From Halorussus halobius (GTDB lineage: Archaea > Halobacteriota > Halobacteria > Halobacteriales > Haladaptataceae): a stretch of DNA of 64,000 nucleotides. The stretch is taken from assembly GCF_004765805.1 (NCBI RefSeq), contig NZ_SBIU01000004.1:310001-374000 (forward strand), in the 5' to 3' direction. The translations under genes were made by a program, and so were the position numbers. Shown one piece after another: positions 53,118 through 62,312 of this stretch. Position 1 is the first letter of the stretch; every line of letters starts with the position of its first letter. The notes beneath the pieces were generated by a model that was not told the DNA's origin, did not search any database, and saw nothing but the letters and a program-made list of their open reading frames with translations.

Positions 53118-54965
53118 TCACACGCCCCAGAAGTACGCGATGCCCAGCGTCGTCACGACCGCGAACGCCAACTGGAGCGGCGCGCCGACCCGGAAGTAGT
53201 CGGTGAACTTGTAGCCGCCCGGCCCGTAGACGAACAGGTTGGTCTGGTAGCCCACGGGCGTCATGAACGCGGTCGAGGCCGCGAACGTCACCGCGAGCAC
53301 GAACGCGAAGGCGTTGGCGTCGAGTTGCGCCGCCGCCTCGGCCGCGACCGGAATCATCAGGACCACGCTGGCGTTGTTGCTGACGACGTTGGTCAGTATC
53401 GCCGTCACCACGTAGAACAGGCCGAGGACCGCTATCGGCGGCAGGAGGTCGGCCGACAGCACCACGAGGTCGGCGATGAGGTCGGCCGCACCGGTCTGCT
53501 CCATCGCGATGCCCAGCGGGATGACGCCCGCGAGCAGGAAGATGACGTCCCACTCGACCGCGTCGTACACCTCCGGCGGTTTGAGTACGCCCGTGACGAC
53601 CATCACCAGCGCGCCCGCCAGCGCCGACACCATGATGGGCAGCACGTCGAGGGCGGCCACCGCGACCACGCCGGCGACGATGCCGACCGCGAGTGGAATC
53701 TTCGACTGCCGGTAGTCGGGGCGCTCTATCTCCTGCGCCACGATGAAGTCGCGGTTGACGTTCAGCCGCGAGATGCTGTCGGCGGTCGCCTGGACCAGCA
53801 GCGTGTCGCCGACCTGCAACTCGGCGTGGTCCATGCGCTTGCGGACGTACTCCGGGCCGCGCCGGAGCGCCAGCACGGTGGCGTCGTACCGGTCCCGGAA
53901 GTTGGCGCTGGCCAGCGACTCGCCCACCAGCGACGAGCGGGGCGCGACCACCACCTCCACGAGGCTCCGGTCGGTCGCCTCCCCGCCCGCCAACTCGGCC
54001 TCGGTCACCTCGACCTCCGGCAGGAGGTCGAGTCCCTCGGCGTCGATGAGGTCGACCAGCGTGTCGCGGTCGGTCCGAAGCGCGAACACGTCCTCGGCCC
54101 GAATCTCCTTGGCGGCGAGGGGTTCGGCGAACGAGCGCCCGTCGCGGATGAGCTGGACGAGGTCCACGTCGAGGTCGGTGTCCGCGACCGCGTCCCGGAC
54201 CGTCCGACCCACCAGCGGCGAGTCCTCCCGAACGACCACCTCGGTCAGGTACTCCTCCAGCCCGAACTCCGCGGTCAGGTCCTCGCGGGGCGGGATGCGG
54301 GCGGGCGTCAGCCATCGCCCGACGGTCATCAGGTACACCACGCCGACGACCGAGACCAGCACTCCGAGCGCGGTGAACTCGAACATCGAGAACGCGTGGA
54401 GTTCGCCGAACTCGGCGGGGTTCTGCTGGCCGAGCCGGGCCGCGAGGTCGCTGGCGAGGATGTTGGTCGAGGTGCCGATGAGCGTGAGCGTCCCGCCGAA
54501 CATCGAGGCGTACGACAGCGGGAGCAACAGCTTCGACGGCGAGGTCTTGCCCTCGTGGGCGAGGTCGGTCACCATCGGCATCAGGATGGCGACCGCCGCC
54601 GTGTTGTTGATGAACCCCGAAATCGAGCCGACCACGCCGATGGTCGCGCCGAGCTGGCGGGTCTCGTCGTCGCGCGTGAACCCGGCTATCTTCCGGCCCA
54701 GAATCTGGACCGCGCCGGTGCGCTGGACGCCGTAGCTCAGCACGAACATCGCCAGCACGGTGATGGTCGCGGTGCTGGCGAATCCCGAAACGCCCTCGCT
54801 GGGCGAGACTCGGGTCCACGGCTCCAGCACCATCAGCGCCACCATGATGCCCAGCGCGGTGATGTCGATGGGCACCGGCTCGGTGGCGAACAGCACCAGC
54901 GCCGCGAGCACGATCACGAAGACGACGACTATCTCCGGCGTCAGCGCGAGTGCCACGTCGGTCAC
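53118..54965 (-). CDS. SLC13/ArsB-type permease with two RCK_C domains
   Basis: The 615-residue protein has an N-terminal set of about six TM helices (SGFINNTAAVAILMPMV is the SLC13/DASS signature), two cytoplasmic RCK_C (TrkA-C) domains at about 205-380 (VREDSPLVGRTVRD; APRSSLVGESLASANFR), then about six more TM helices with VVSNNASVVLMIPVAAEAA, the second signature. The group transports dicarboxylates, sulfate or similar anions with Na+. The GTG start at 54965 is chosen; the upstream extension to 55127 is Arg/Ser-rich and unlikely. Confidence 0.88.
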   Translation of the reverse strand: MTDVALALTPEIVVVFVIVLAALVLFATEPVPIDITALGIMVALMVLEPWTRVSPSEGVSGFASTATITVLAMFVLSYGVQRTGAVQILGRKIAGFTRDDETRQLGATIGVVGSISGFINNTAAVAILMPMVTDLAHEGKTSPSKLLLPLSYASMFGGTLTLIGTSTNILASDLAARLGQQNPAEFGELHAFSMFEFTALGVLVSVVGVVYLMTVGRWLTPARIPPREDLTAEFGLEEYLTEVVVREDSPLVGRTVRDAVADTDLDVDLVQLIRDGRSFAEPLAAKEIRAEDVFALRTDRDTLVDLIDAEGLDLLPEVEVTEAELAGGEATDRSLVEVVVAPRSSLVGESLASANFRDRYDATVLALRRGPEYVRKRMDHAELQVGDTLLVQATADSISRLNVNRDFIVAQEIERPDYRQSKIPLAVGIVAGVVAVAALDVLPIMVSALAGALVMVVTGVLKPPEVYDAVEWDVIFLLAGVIPLGIAMEQTGAADLIADLVVLSADLLPPIAVLGLFYVVTAILTNVVSNNASVVLMIPVAAEAAAQLDANAFAFVLAVTFAASTAFMTPVGYQTNLFVYGPGGYKFTDYFRVGAPLQLAFAVVTTLGIAYFWGV

Positions 54966-55105
54966 AACTCGGGGTGAAGACAAAAACGATGCGGAAGCAC
55001 GTCTCCTTGGCTGCTCCGACGCGGACCTGGATAGATGGGTGCCCCGCGAAATCGGATTTCGACCCACCAAAAGGTTTTTCCGCCATGGATATACTGGTGG
55101 AAGGC

Positions 55106-55333
55106 ATGACAGAGATTGACTGTCCATTCGATAACTGTAACAGCACCTTGACCTTCCTTTTCAATGTCACTGTAGCAGGACCGGGACCGAATCAAGACTG
55201 GAAAGAGGTAAAGCAGTGTACGGGGTGTGGCAACATGGTTGGGGCGGATGACCAAAGCGACATGTTCGCGTCCGGGCTCGGGAAGAGCAAGCGGGACCAC
55301 CAGGCAACAGCGAAAAATCTCAAAGAGTACTAA
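55106..55333 (+). CDS. Small zinc-binding protein (75 aa)
   Basis: The protein has CPFDNC near residue 6 and CTGCGN near residue 38, together one likely zinc site; the N-terminal part is short and the tail is helical and basic (KSKRDHQATAKNLKEY). ATG 55106 (MTEIDCPFDNC) is chosen; ATG 55085 would add seven residues. GC is lower than that of the neighbours, suggesting recent acquisition. Function unknown. Confidence 0.68.
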   Translation: MTEIDCPFDNCNSTLTFLFNVTVAGPGPNQDWKEVKQCTGCGNMVGADDQSDMFASGLGKSKRDHQATAKNLKEY

Positions 55334-55568
55334 GGATTCGGCCAGTCGCTTCCTCGACCAGAGAAGTGGCCTGTCGGTTGCTGGACTTCAGCACCGACAC
55401 CCTCTACCACAGACTCCCGCCCGACGTTCTTTTGATACACTATATTAGTGATGTCTTCTCCGCCGTAAACGGCGAGGCTTTAGCGCCTGTTCCGCCGGAT
55501 AAATCGACCCCAGGCCAGAATCGCTAACCAGTATCAATTCGCCGGAACGTGACCGTAGGGAACCCTCG

Positions 55569-55865
55569 TTACCGCTCGTACACTCTCACCGTACCGGCCC
55601 CCTCGACGACGACGAGGAGGTCGTCGATGGAGAACTCGAACCGCCACCGGCCGTCGCCCGACCGGCGCTCGAACAGCACGTCGAGCGCTTCGAGGTCGAC
55701 GGCCTGATACAGTTCGAGGTCGGAGTCGGTCGGGTCCACGCCCTCGGCGGCGGCGACCGCGTCGATGACGGTCTCGCTGAGCGCCGCCGAATCGTCGGGG
55801 TCGTGGCGCGTCTCGTGGACCGAAGCGGTTCGCCCCCGCGACCAGTTGCGGTCTGCTGTCGCCAT
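55569..55865 (-). CDS. HalOD1 output-domain protein
   Basis: The 98-residue protein has the HalOD1 pattern SETVIDAVAAAEGVDPTDSDLELYQAVDLEALDVLFER, then FEFSIDDLLVVVEGAGTVRV. It is a stand-alone domain like the one at 38283-38600, with low identity. TATA-like TAATACGTGG on the minus strand lies about 25 nt upstream of the ATG at 55865. Confidence 0.8.
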   Translation of the reverse strand: MATADRNWSRGRTASVHETRHDPDDSAALSETVIDAVAAAEGVDPTDSDLELYQAVDLEALDVLFERRSGDGRWRFEFSIDDLLVVVEGAGTVRVYER

Positions 55866-55951
55866 GATACGTATTTTGATACTACCACGTATTAAAACCC
55901 ATCAGACGAGCGTCAGACGAACGCGGCGTGCGGGTCCGAGCCGGAAACGAA

Positions 55952-58006
55952 TCAGTCCTCCTCGCCGTGGAGTTCGAGTTCGGCCACGACGTCGTAGGGA
56001 TGGCGGTCCTTCCGAATCCCGTCGAGTATCTCGAACGCCTCGTCTGGCGCGAGGAAGTGGGTCGTGACGACCCGGCCGAGGTCGGTCGGGTCGAGGCCGT
56101 CGATGAACTCGTACTCCAGCAGTTTTCCGAGCGCGTGCTTCGTCGGCACCTCGCCTATCATCCGGTCGTTGAGCCGCTTGGCCTCGCTGCCCGCGACCGT
56201 GACGTTCGCCAGGGTCTCCTCGACCGCCGCGCTCTCGTCGTACAGCGTCCGGACGTCCTCCATCTCGCCCTTGAGGAGCTTGAACGCCACCTCGTCCTCG
56301 CTCATCTCCATGCTGTTGTGGTAGGCGGCGTCGGGTTCGACGAGGACGTACACCTTCCCCCGGTCGTGGTAGTCCGGGCGGCCCGCCCGGCCGAGCATCT
56401 GGTGGAACTCCTGGACCGAGAGCCACTCGATGCCCATCGCCAGCGTGTCGAACACCACCTGCGAGGCCGGGAAGTCGACGCCGGCCGCGAGCGCCGCCGT
56501 GGTCACGACCGCCGCGAGGTCCTGGTCGCCGAACATGCGCTCGACCTTCTTCCGGCGGCCGTAGTCGAGGCCGGCGTGGTACGGCGCGGAGCTGTATTCG
56601 AGCCGGCGGGATATCTCGTGGCACCGCCGCCGGGAGTTGGTGAAGATGATGGTCTGGCCCCGGTAGCCCTGCGAGGACTCGCTGTCGAACTCCCGGCGGA
56701 CCAGCTTGTTCTCGATGTCGACCTTCTCGTCGCCGTCGGCGAAGGTGACGTGGCGTTCGAGCGGGACGGGCCGTTCCTCGAACTCCACGAGGTTGGCCTC
56801 CAGCGATTTCGCGAGCGAAGCGGGGTTGCCCACGGTCGCCGAGAGGTACACCCACTGGGCACCGCCGTACCCCTCGCGGCGTCGGGCGCGCGTCTCGCAG
56901 TAGTGCTTGAGTCGCGCGATGAGGCCGTCGAGGCGGTGGCCGCGCTCGCCCTCCTTGAGCGTGTGGACCTCGTCGATGACGACCGTGCCGACGTCGCCCA
57001 GGTCGCGGCCGGTCCGGAGCGCGTGGTCGACGCCCTCGTAGGTGCCGACGATGACGTCCGCGCTCGGGTCGAACGCGTGGCCGTCGTCCCGGACCCGGCT
57101 CGCGCCGACCCGGATGGTCACGTCCACGAGGTCGCCGTACTCCTCTTCGAAGTCCTCGTGCTTCTGGTTGGCGAGCGCGACGAGGGGCACCAGAAAGAGC
57201 ATCTTACCCTGCCCGTTCAGCACGCGGTCGATGCCGGCCATCTCGCCGACGAGCGTCTTGCCGGTGGCGGTGGCGCTGACGACGAGCTGGTCCTGGCCGT
57301 CGAGCAGGCCGTTCTCGACGGCGAGGCTCTGGACCGGCAGGAGGTCGTCGAACCGGTCTTCCAGCAAGTTCTGGATGCCGGGATGGAGGTCGAGCGAGTC
57401 GACCGGCACGTCCTCGACGTCCTCGACGTTGGCGCTTATCTCGTCGAACTTCGTGAGGTCGGGGTCGAGCCGGCCCTTCAGGAGGTTGGTGATGCGTTCG
57501 AGGTCCTGGACCTCGAGCAGGAGGTCTTCGAGCCGGTCGCGGGCCTCGCTGGTGAGGTCGCCCCGGAACGAGAGCTCGCGCTCTAGCTCTTCTTTGGCGC
57601 AGTCGGGGCAGATGTGCTCGTCGCCGGCGTCGACGGCGGTCTCGCTCGTGATGGGCGAGTAGCGCCCGCTCGACGCGCAGAACCGGCAGGTCCGGACGGT
57701 CTTGGCGTCGAGCTGGTAGGCGTCGAGCATCTCCCGAAGCTCCTCGCGGTCGTCCGGGCGGGTCTGCTGGGAGATGCGGATGCGGTCGGCTCTGCGCGCG
57801 ATTTCGACGAACTGGTCGGGGTCTCGTGGCTCCTCGCTGGTCCCGCGCTTGACGCGGAACCGGCCGGGCCTCGGCCCGGCGTTGGTCTCCTGGAGTTCGA
57901 GTTTCGCCTGGAAGACGCGCTCGCCGTCGCGGTCGACCACCGCGAGGTAGTCGCCGCCCGACGCGTGGAGGAACAGCACGTCCACCTGCGGGACCTGCTT
58001 GGACAC
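55952..58006 (-). CDS. Ski2-like DEAD/DEAH-box helicase with N-terminal zinc domain
   Basis: The 684-residue haloarchaeal helicase has an N-terminal domain of about 190 residues (DUF5814-like, from memory) with CRFCASS and CPDCAK zinc pairs, then a RecA-like core: motif I SATATGKT (about 240), motif II DEVH (about 345), motif III YLSATVG (about 390), IIFTNSRRRCHE and motif VI QMLGRAGRPDYHD (about 545). The tail lacks the full HEL308 ratchet domain. It is a nucleic-acid helicase probably acting in DNA repair or RNA turnover; the substrate is not evident. Confidence 0.88.
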   Translation of the reverse strand: MSKQVPQVDVLFLHASGGDYLAVVDRDGERVFQAKLELQETNAGPRPGRFRVKRGTSEEPRDPDQFVEIARRADRIRISQQTRPDDREELREMLDAYQLDAKTVRTCRFCASSGRYSPITSETAVDAGDEHICPDCAKEELERELSFRGDLTSEARDRLEDLLLEVQDLERITNLLKGRLDPDLTKFDEISANVEDVEDVPVDSLDLHPGIQNLLEDRFDDLLPVQSLAVENGLLDGQDQLVVSATATGKTLVGEMAGIDRVLNGQGKMLFLVPLVALANQKHEDFEEEYGDLVDVTIRVGASRVRDDGHAFDPSADVIVGTYEGVDHALRTGRDLGDVGTVVIDEVHTLKEGERGHRLDGLIARLKHYCETRARRREGYGGAQWVYLSATVGNPASLAKSLEANLVEFEERPVPLERHVTFADGDEKVDIENKLVRREFDSESSQGYRGQTIIFTNSRRRCHEISRRLEYSSAPYHAGLDYGRRKKVERMFGDQDLAAVVTTAALAAGVDFPASQVVFDTLAMGIEWLSVQEFHQMLGRAGRPDYHDRGKVYVLVEPDAAYHNSMEMSEDEVAFKLLKGEMEDVRTLYDESAAVEETLANVTVAGSEAKRLNDRMIGEVPTKHALGKLLEYEFIDGLDPTDLGRVVTTHFLAPDEAFEILDGIRKDRHPYDVVAELELHGEED

Positions 58007-58109
58007 GCCTACGGGTAGTAGCTCGCGGTATTTGAGCGGTTCGGAACGAGCGATGCGGGGTCGCGGGCGATTCGAGTCGTGGTGAGTCGGTCGTGCGAGA
58101 GAACTGTGC

Positions 58110-58480
58110 GAGAGTCGTCAGCGCGCTACGGTTACGTTTCCACGTCGGCGCGCGCTGGCGTCTCGTCGAACGGAGTGAGACGAGGCTCGTGGGAGCGTGT
58201 CTCCCACGGCGCGCTCTCTTGTGAGCGCGCCAAGCGTGCGAGGTCTGCGCAAGCGACGCGCGCGCAGGCTCGGCAGTCGCAGCCCGCGCAGCGAAGCGAG
58301 CAGGACCGTCTGCCGGTGGAGGGGCGCTCTCGTGCGCCCCGAGGCTGGGGCGGCGTGAGGCTCGCCGTTGTGGGTGCGGTGCTGTGCGGTGCGGTCTCTC
58401 ATCGGTCGAGGCAGTAGCTAGCTCAAATCTCCCGAATCAGAAGTTGACGGTGACGAGGGGCTAACTACTGCCTCGACCGG
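58110..58480. repeat. Dispersed intergenic repeat, copy C (fills the 58007-58766 gap)
   Basis: Contains TCGGCGCGCGCTGGCGT (from 58149), the inverted module at 58318-58363 (GAGGGGCGCTCTCGTGCGCC, then GAGGCTGGGGCGGCGTGAGG), GCGGTGCTGTGCGGTGCGG, and a strong hairpin with arms 58403-58422 and 58460-58479 (one difference in 20: CGGTCGAGGCAGTAGCTAGC). Modules match copies A and B. No gene is seen. An 18-bp tandem array follows at 58491. Confidence 0.78.
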
Positions 58481-58490
58481 TGCGTACCGC

Positions 58491-58580
58491 ACCGCAGACC
58501 GCCCCAGTACCGCAGACCGCCCCAGTACCGCAGACCGCCCCAGTACCGCAGACCGCCCCAGTACCGCAGACCGCCCCACG
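58491..58580. repeat. 18-bp tandem repeat, five units
   Basis: ACCGCAGACCGCCCCAGT is repeated four times exactly (58491-58562); a fifth unit (58563-58580) differs in its last bases and decayed pieces continue to about 58606. There are no spacers, so it is not CRISPR. Length divisible by three gives false coding frames on both strands. Confidence 0.92.
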
Positions 58581-58766
58581 ACCGCAAACAGCACCCCAGA
58601 CCGCACAATTCCAACCACCCTGATCCCATACACCACGACCAGAATCGCCGGTTAACGTCGGCATAACCGAGGTAGAGATACGTTATTCCACCAATACTCC
58701 CGAGCAACCGGCAAATAACAAAGACCGCATCGTGGTAAGCCGGGCGTGCGCACAGCACCACAATCT

Positions 58767-58940
58767 ATGAGGGGGAGACAGGACGAGCGGTTACCCGAGC
58801 GATTCGACGAACGAGTGACGCTGGAGATAGACGACGACGCGGAGGGCCGGCCGACGGTCCGACTGCAGGACGAGTCGGCCACCGACGCGTGGATTGCCGC
58901 CGACATCCGGGCGCTCGTCTCGCTACCCGAACGCGAGTAG
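58767..58940 (+). CDS. 57-aa conserved haloarchaeal protein
   Basis: From ATG 58767 the protein is highly charged: RLPERFDERVTLEIDDDAEGRPT, then a conserved-looking core ATDAWIAADIRALVSL. The last part resembles small haloarchaeal proteins I recall as DUF7331 (AWI.AD.. motif). No Cys or membrane segment. A GTG at 58746 would add seven residues. Function unknown. Confidence 0.6.
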   Translation: MRGRQDERLPERFDERVTLEIDDDAEGRPTVRLQDESATDAWIAADIRALVSLPERE

Positions 58941-58965
58941 CGACACCGGTCCCGAACGGGAGCGA

Positions 58966-59340
58966 CTACTCCACCAGTTCTATCTCGTCGTCGCCGTTGG
59001 GCACCGCACAGAGGAACGCGCCCGGTTGGTCGCCCTCGTTGCGGTACCAGTGGACGACGCCCGCCGGGATGAGCAGCGAGTCGCCCTCGCTGACGGTGTA
59101 CTCCTCGTCGCCGATGCCGACCGTGTACTCGCCCGCGAGGACGTACTGCTCGTGTTCGACCTCGTTGGTGTGTTCCGGAACCTCCGCGCCGGGGTCGAGT
59201 TCGAACCGCCGGATGGCGAAGTTGGGCGCGCCCCGGCTCTCGTCGACGAGGACGCCCTTGGACATCCCCTCGGCCGCGTCCACGTCCTCGTACTCGATGT
59301 CGTCGCTGTGCCGGACCAGTGGCTCGATTTGCTGGCTCAT
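58966..59340 (-). CDS. Single-domain cupin
   Basis: The 124-residue cupin has LDPGAEVPEHTNEVEHEQYVLAG (metal ligands H, H and E of motif 1) and IPAGVVHWYRNEG (His of motif 2). It likely binds a divalent metal; the enzyme or sensor function is unknown. It is a neighbour of the Fe-S oxidoreductase gene, 57 nt downstream of it on the same strand. Confidence 0.85.
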   Translation of the reverse strand: MSQQIEPLVRHSDDIEYEDVDAAEGMSKGVLVDESRGAPNFAIRRFELDPGAEVPEHTNEVEHEQYVLAGEYTVGIGDEEYTVSEGDSLLIPAGVVHWYRNEGDQPGAFLCAVPNGDDEIELVE

Positions 59341-59397
59341 GCACGCACCTACGCGGGGGAGCTAAAAGTAATACCGGTGGATGGAGACGTCGCCCGC

Positions 59398-61521
59398 TCA
59401 GTCCGAGACCTCGACGCGCTCTGTCTCGCCGATGGCCTCCACGAGCAGTTCCGCCACGTCCACGATTTCGAGGTCGTCCTCGAAGCCGCCGGTCTTGCGG
59501 CCGTCCTCGTACATCGTCATGCACATCGGACAGGCGACGACGAACTTCTCGACCCGGCTTCCCGCGTCGGTGTCTTCGAGCGCCTCGCGCAGGCGCTCCT
59601 CGCTGGGCTTGGGGTCCTCGTCGAAGTCCATCCAGAGGCCGCCGCCCCCGCCGCCACAGCAGAAGCTGTCCTCGCGGTTGCGCGGCATCTCCGAGAGCTC
59701 GCAGCCGGTTCCGGCGACGATTTCGCGGGGAGCCTCGAACTCGCCGTTGTACCGCCCGAGGTGACAGGGGTCGTGGTAGGTGACGGCGTAGTCGAGTTCG
59801 GTCCCCGAGAGGCCGAGTTGCCCGGCGCGGAACAGGTCCTCGATTACCTGCGTGTAGTGGAACACGTCGTCCTCGTCCCAGTCGCAGTCGTCGAACTCGG
59901 GGTACTCGTTCCGGAACGTGTTGTAGCTGTGGGGGTCGGTGCAGACGATGTTGTCGTACTCGCAGTCCCGAATCGCCGTGGCGTTGTCCTCGACCAGCAT
60001 CTCGTAGAGGCCCTCCTCGCCGACCCGGCGCACGTCGTTGCCGGCCGTCTGCTCGTCCTCGTAGAGGATGCCGTAGTCGACGCCCGACGCCTCGAAGATG
60101 GTGGCGAGCGACCGGGCTATCTTCCTGTTCCGCTCGTCGAAACTCGGGTAGTCGCCGACGTACCACAGATACTCCACCGGCTCCTCGCGGGCGTCGGGCA
60201 CCTCGAAGTCCAACTCGTCGGCCCAGTCGGGGCGCTTGCGCTCGGGTTCGCCGAACGTGTTGCCGTTCTGGAACACGTTCATCATCGCGTCCTGGACGTT
60301 GGCGTCCATCTGGCCCGACTCGGTGAGTCGGCGGTTCATCCCCGTGAACTGCTCGACGTGTTCGATTTCGACCGGGCAGGCGTCCATGCAGGCCATGCAG
60401 GACATGCACGACTCCATCGTCTCGCTGTCGACGACGCTGGTCCCGCCGTCGGCGACGATGGGCTGTTCGTCGGTCCGGCCGGCGTCGAGGTCCTCGCGGT
60501 ACTGTTTCAGGTCGAGGATGACGTCGCGGGGGTCGAGCGGTCGGCCCGACGCCTTCGCGGGGCAGACCGACGAACACCGGCCGCACTTGGTGCAGGCGTC
60601 GTGGTCGAGCAGTTCCTTCCACGAGAAGTCCTCGATGGAGCCGTGGCCTATCTCCTCGGGACTGGCGTCGTCCGGAACTCCGGGCAGGCGCTTGCCCGCC
60701 TTCTCGTCGCGGGTCACGACGTTGGCGAAACTCGATATCATGTGGAACGGCTTGGCGTACGGAATCGTCGCGACGAACGCCAGCGCGAGCAGCGAATGTG
60801 ACCACCAGACGACGGGGTAGGCCGCCTCGGCCATGCCGGGCGTGACCCCCGCGAGTTCGAGGACGTCCCGGACGAACCAGCCGACGAAGCTCACCGTCTC
60901 GAACGAGACGTTCCGGAACTGGCTGGTGCCGAGGATGCGCACGCCCTCGGTGAGGTAGCCCCCGACGCCGAGCAGGAACAGCGTCCAGACGAACAGGTCG
61001 TCCTCGGTCGAGGTGTGTTTGCCCCAGAGTCGACCCTCCCGCACCCAGTAGCGCCGGTAGATGGCCATGCCGACGCCGACCACGAACAGCAGCCCCATCG
61101 CGTCCATCACCAGCGAGTACGACAGGTAGAAGTTGCCGACGAAAAACGAGTCCTGACCGAGCCCCTTCGTCCAGACGTCCATGTCGATGGCGAGGATGGT
61201 CGTCCCGATGAACAGCGTCAGAAAGCCCCAGAGGACGAACGCGTGCATCACGCCCGCGTACAGGTCGCGGTCGAACTGCTTCTCGTTCGTGAAGACTATC
61301 TTCGCGGCTCCGAGGACCCGACCGGGCAGGTCGTCGAGGCGGTCGAACCACGAGTCGGTCCCGCGAGCGTAGGTCGCGAAGCGTTCGTAGACGCCGAACA
61401 GGAAGAACGCGATGGCCACGGCCGAGAGGTAGTAGAAGATGGCCTCGCCGAGGTGGCCGATGCGCCAGAACGTCGGCCGGGTCACCTCGCTGCCCGTCTG
61501 TGCCAACACGAGTGAGTCCAT
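59398..61521 (-). CDS. NarI/HdrD-like membrane Fe-S oxidoreductase
   Basis: The 707-residue fusion has five to six N-terminal TM helices (residues 20-275) resembling the haem b subunit NarI, with paired His in MHAFVLWG and WWSHSLLAL. Two [4Fe-4S] motifs follow, CTKCGRCSSVCP (about 310) and CMSCMACMDACP (about 378), and a C-terminal HdrD-type CCG domain: DPCHLGRYNGEF and SFCCGGGGGGLW (about 620), with ACPMCMTMYED. The first CCG domain is degenerate. Such proteins pass electrons between a membrane quinone pool and a soluble partner, often in acyl-CoA or lactate oxidation. The partner is not in the window. Confidence 0.88.
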   Translation of the reverse strand: MDSLVLAQTGSEVTRPTFWRIGHLGEAIFYYLSAVAIAFFLFGVYERFATYARGTDSWFDRLDDLPGRVLGAAKIVFTNEKQFDRDLYAGVMHAFVLWGFLTLFIGTTILAIDMDVWTKGLGQDSFFVGNFYLSYSLVMDAMGLLFVVGVGMAIYRRYWVREGRLWGKHTSTEDDLFVWTLFLLGVGGYLTEGVRILGTSQFRNVSFETVSFVGWFVRDVLELAGVTPGMAEAAYPVVWWSHSLLALAFVATIPYAKPFHMISSFANVVTRDEKAGKRLPGVPDDASPEEIGHGSIEDFSWKELLDHDACTKCGRCSSVCPAKASGRPLDPRDVILDLKQYREDLDAGRTDEQPIVADGGTSVVDSETMESCMSCMACMDACPVEIEHVEQFTGMNRRLTESGQMDANVQDAMMNVFQNGNTFGEPERKRPDWADELDFEVPDAREEPVEYLWYVGDYPSFDERNRKIARSLATIFEASGVDYGILYEDEQTAGNDVRRVGEEGLYEMLVEDNATAIRDCEYDNIVCTDPHSYNTFRNEYPEFDDCDWDEDDVFHYTQVIEDLFRAGQLGLSGTELDYAVTYHDPCHLGRYNGEFEAPREIVAGTGCELSEMPRNREDSFCCGGGGGGLWMDFDEDPKPSEERLREALEDTDAGSRVEKFVVACPMCMTMYEDGRKTGGFEDDLEIVDVAELLVEAIGETERVEVSD

Positions 61522-61604
61522 GTCCTACACCGCGGACAGGATTCGCATAAGTGTTACCGACCGAGCCGGCGTCCCCGCGGAAAAACGGGCCAGGAGTTTA
61601 CCGT

Positions 61605-62312
61605 TTACACCAGCGCCCACGCCAGCACCGCCGCGCTCGCGGCCAGTGCCGGGAGGTCGGCCCGGGTCAGCGAGAGCGCCGGGAGCGTCGGATTCCACGC
61701 GAAACACCGGGCGCGGAGCGCGAGCGAGAACCGGTCGGCCCGCGAAAACGCCCGCGAGAGCCCCGAGACGGCCACGAGCCGCATTCGGGCGACCGACCCG
61801 CGCTGGTCGCCCAGTCGCGCGGCCGAGGCGTCCCGAATCCGGCGCAGGTCCGATTGCAGGACCGGCAGGAATCGGAAGACGAACCCCACGCCGGCCCCCA
61901 GCAGTCGGCCGAGTCTGCCGGGCACGAGCGACCGAATCGCGGCCCGCGACTCCCGGACCGGGGTCGTCCGGAGGTAGGCCGCACTCACCAGCAGGACCAA
62001 CACGACGCGATAGCTGGCGAGCGCGCTCTCGACGGCGCGTGAGGGCTGTACCCACGGCGGGCCGAGCGTGAGCGCGGCGACGAGCGGGCCCGCCAGCAGG
62101 AAGGGAAAGACGAACCGATACTCGGCCAGCGCCGCGCGGGCTGGCACGCGAGCCACCCGCAGCACCGCGACGCACGCGAGGGTGAGCCAGACCAGTCCTC
62201 GGGGCGTGGTGTGGGCGAACGCCGCGAGCGCGAACGCGAACTGGAACGCCAGCTTGCTCCGGGGGTCGAGCCGGTGCGCGAACGAGTCGCCCGGGCGGTA
62301 GCCGAGCGTCAC
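61605..62312 (-). CDS. ECF transporter T component (biotin)
   Basis: The 235-residue membrane protein has about five TM helices and the coupling helices with the EcfT signatures AAIRSLVPGRLG and ALRARCFAW (ARG-type motifs that bind the ATPases). It starts at GTG 62312, overlapping the ATPase stop by 4 nt. With the ATPase and BioY upstream it forms an energy-coupling-factor transporter (bioN role). Confidence 0.87.
   Translation of the reverse strand: MTLGYRPGDSFAHRLDPRSKLAFQFAFALAAFAHTTPRGLVWLTLACVAVLRVARVPARAALAEYRFVFPFLLAGPLVAALTLGPPWVQPSRAVESALASYRVVLVLLVSAAYLRTTPVRESRAAIRSLVPGRLGRLLGAGVGFVFRFLPVLQSDLRRIRDASAARLGDQRGSVARMRLVAVSGLSRAFSRADRFSLALRARCFAWNPTLPALSLTRADLPALAASAAVLAWALV

Noticed and set aside
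54966..55127. N-terminal extension of the SLC13-type permease
   Set aside because: It adds Arg/Ser-rich residues before the first TM helix and overlaps the start region of the divergent small zinc gene; GTG 54965 is more plausible.
58491..58606. Regular repeats that might be a CRISPR array
   Set aside because: The 18-bp units are directly adjacent with no spacers; a simple tandem repeat. No cas genes in the window.
58461..58761. Minus-strand frames with GTGAVC or YWGGLR repeats
   Set aside because: Produced by the 18-bp tandem repeat, open in all three frames; no promoter or family support.
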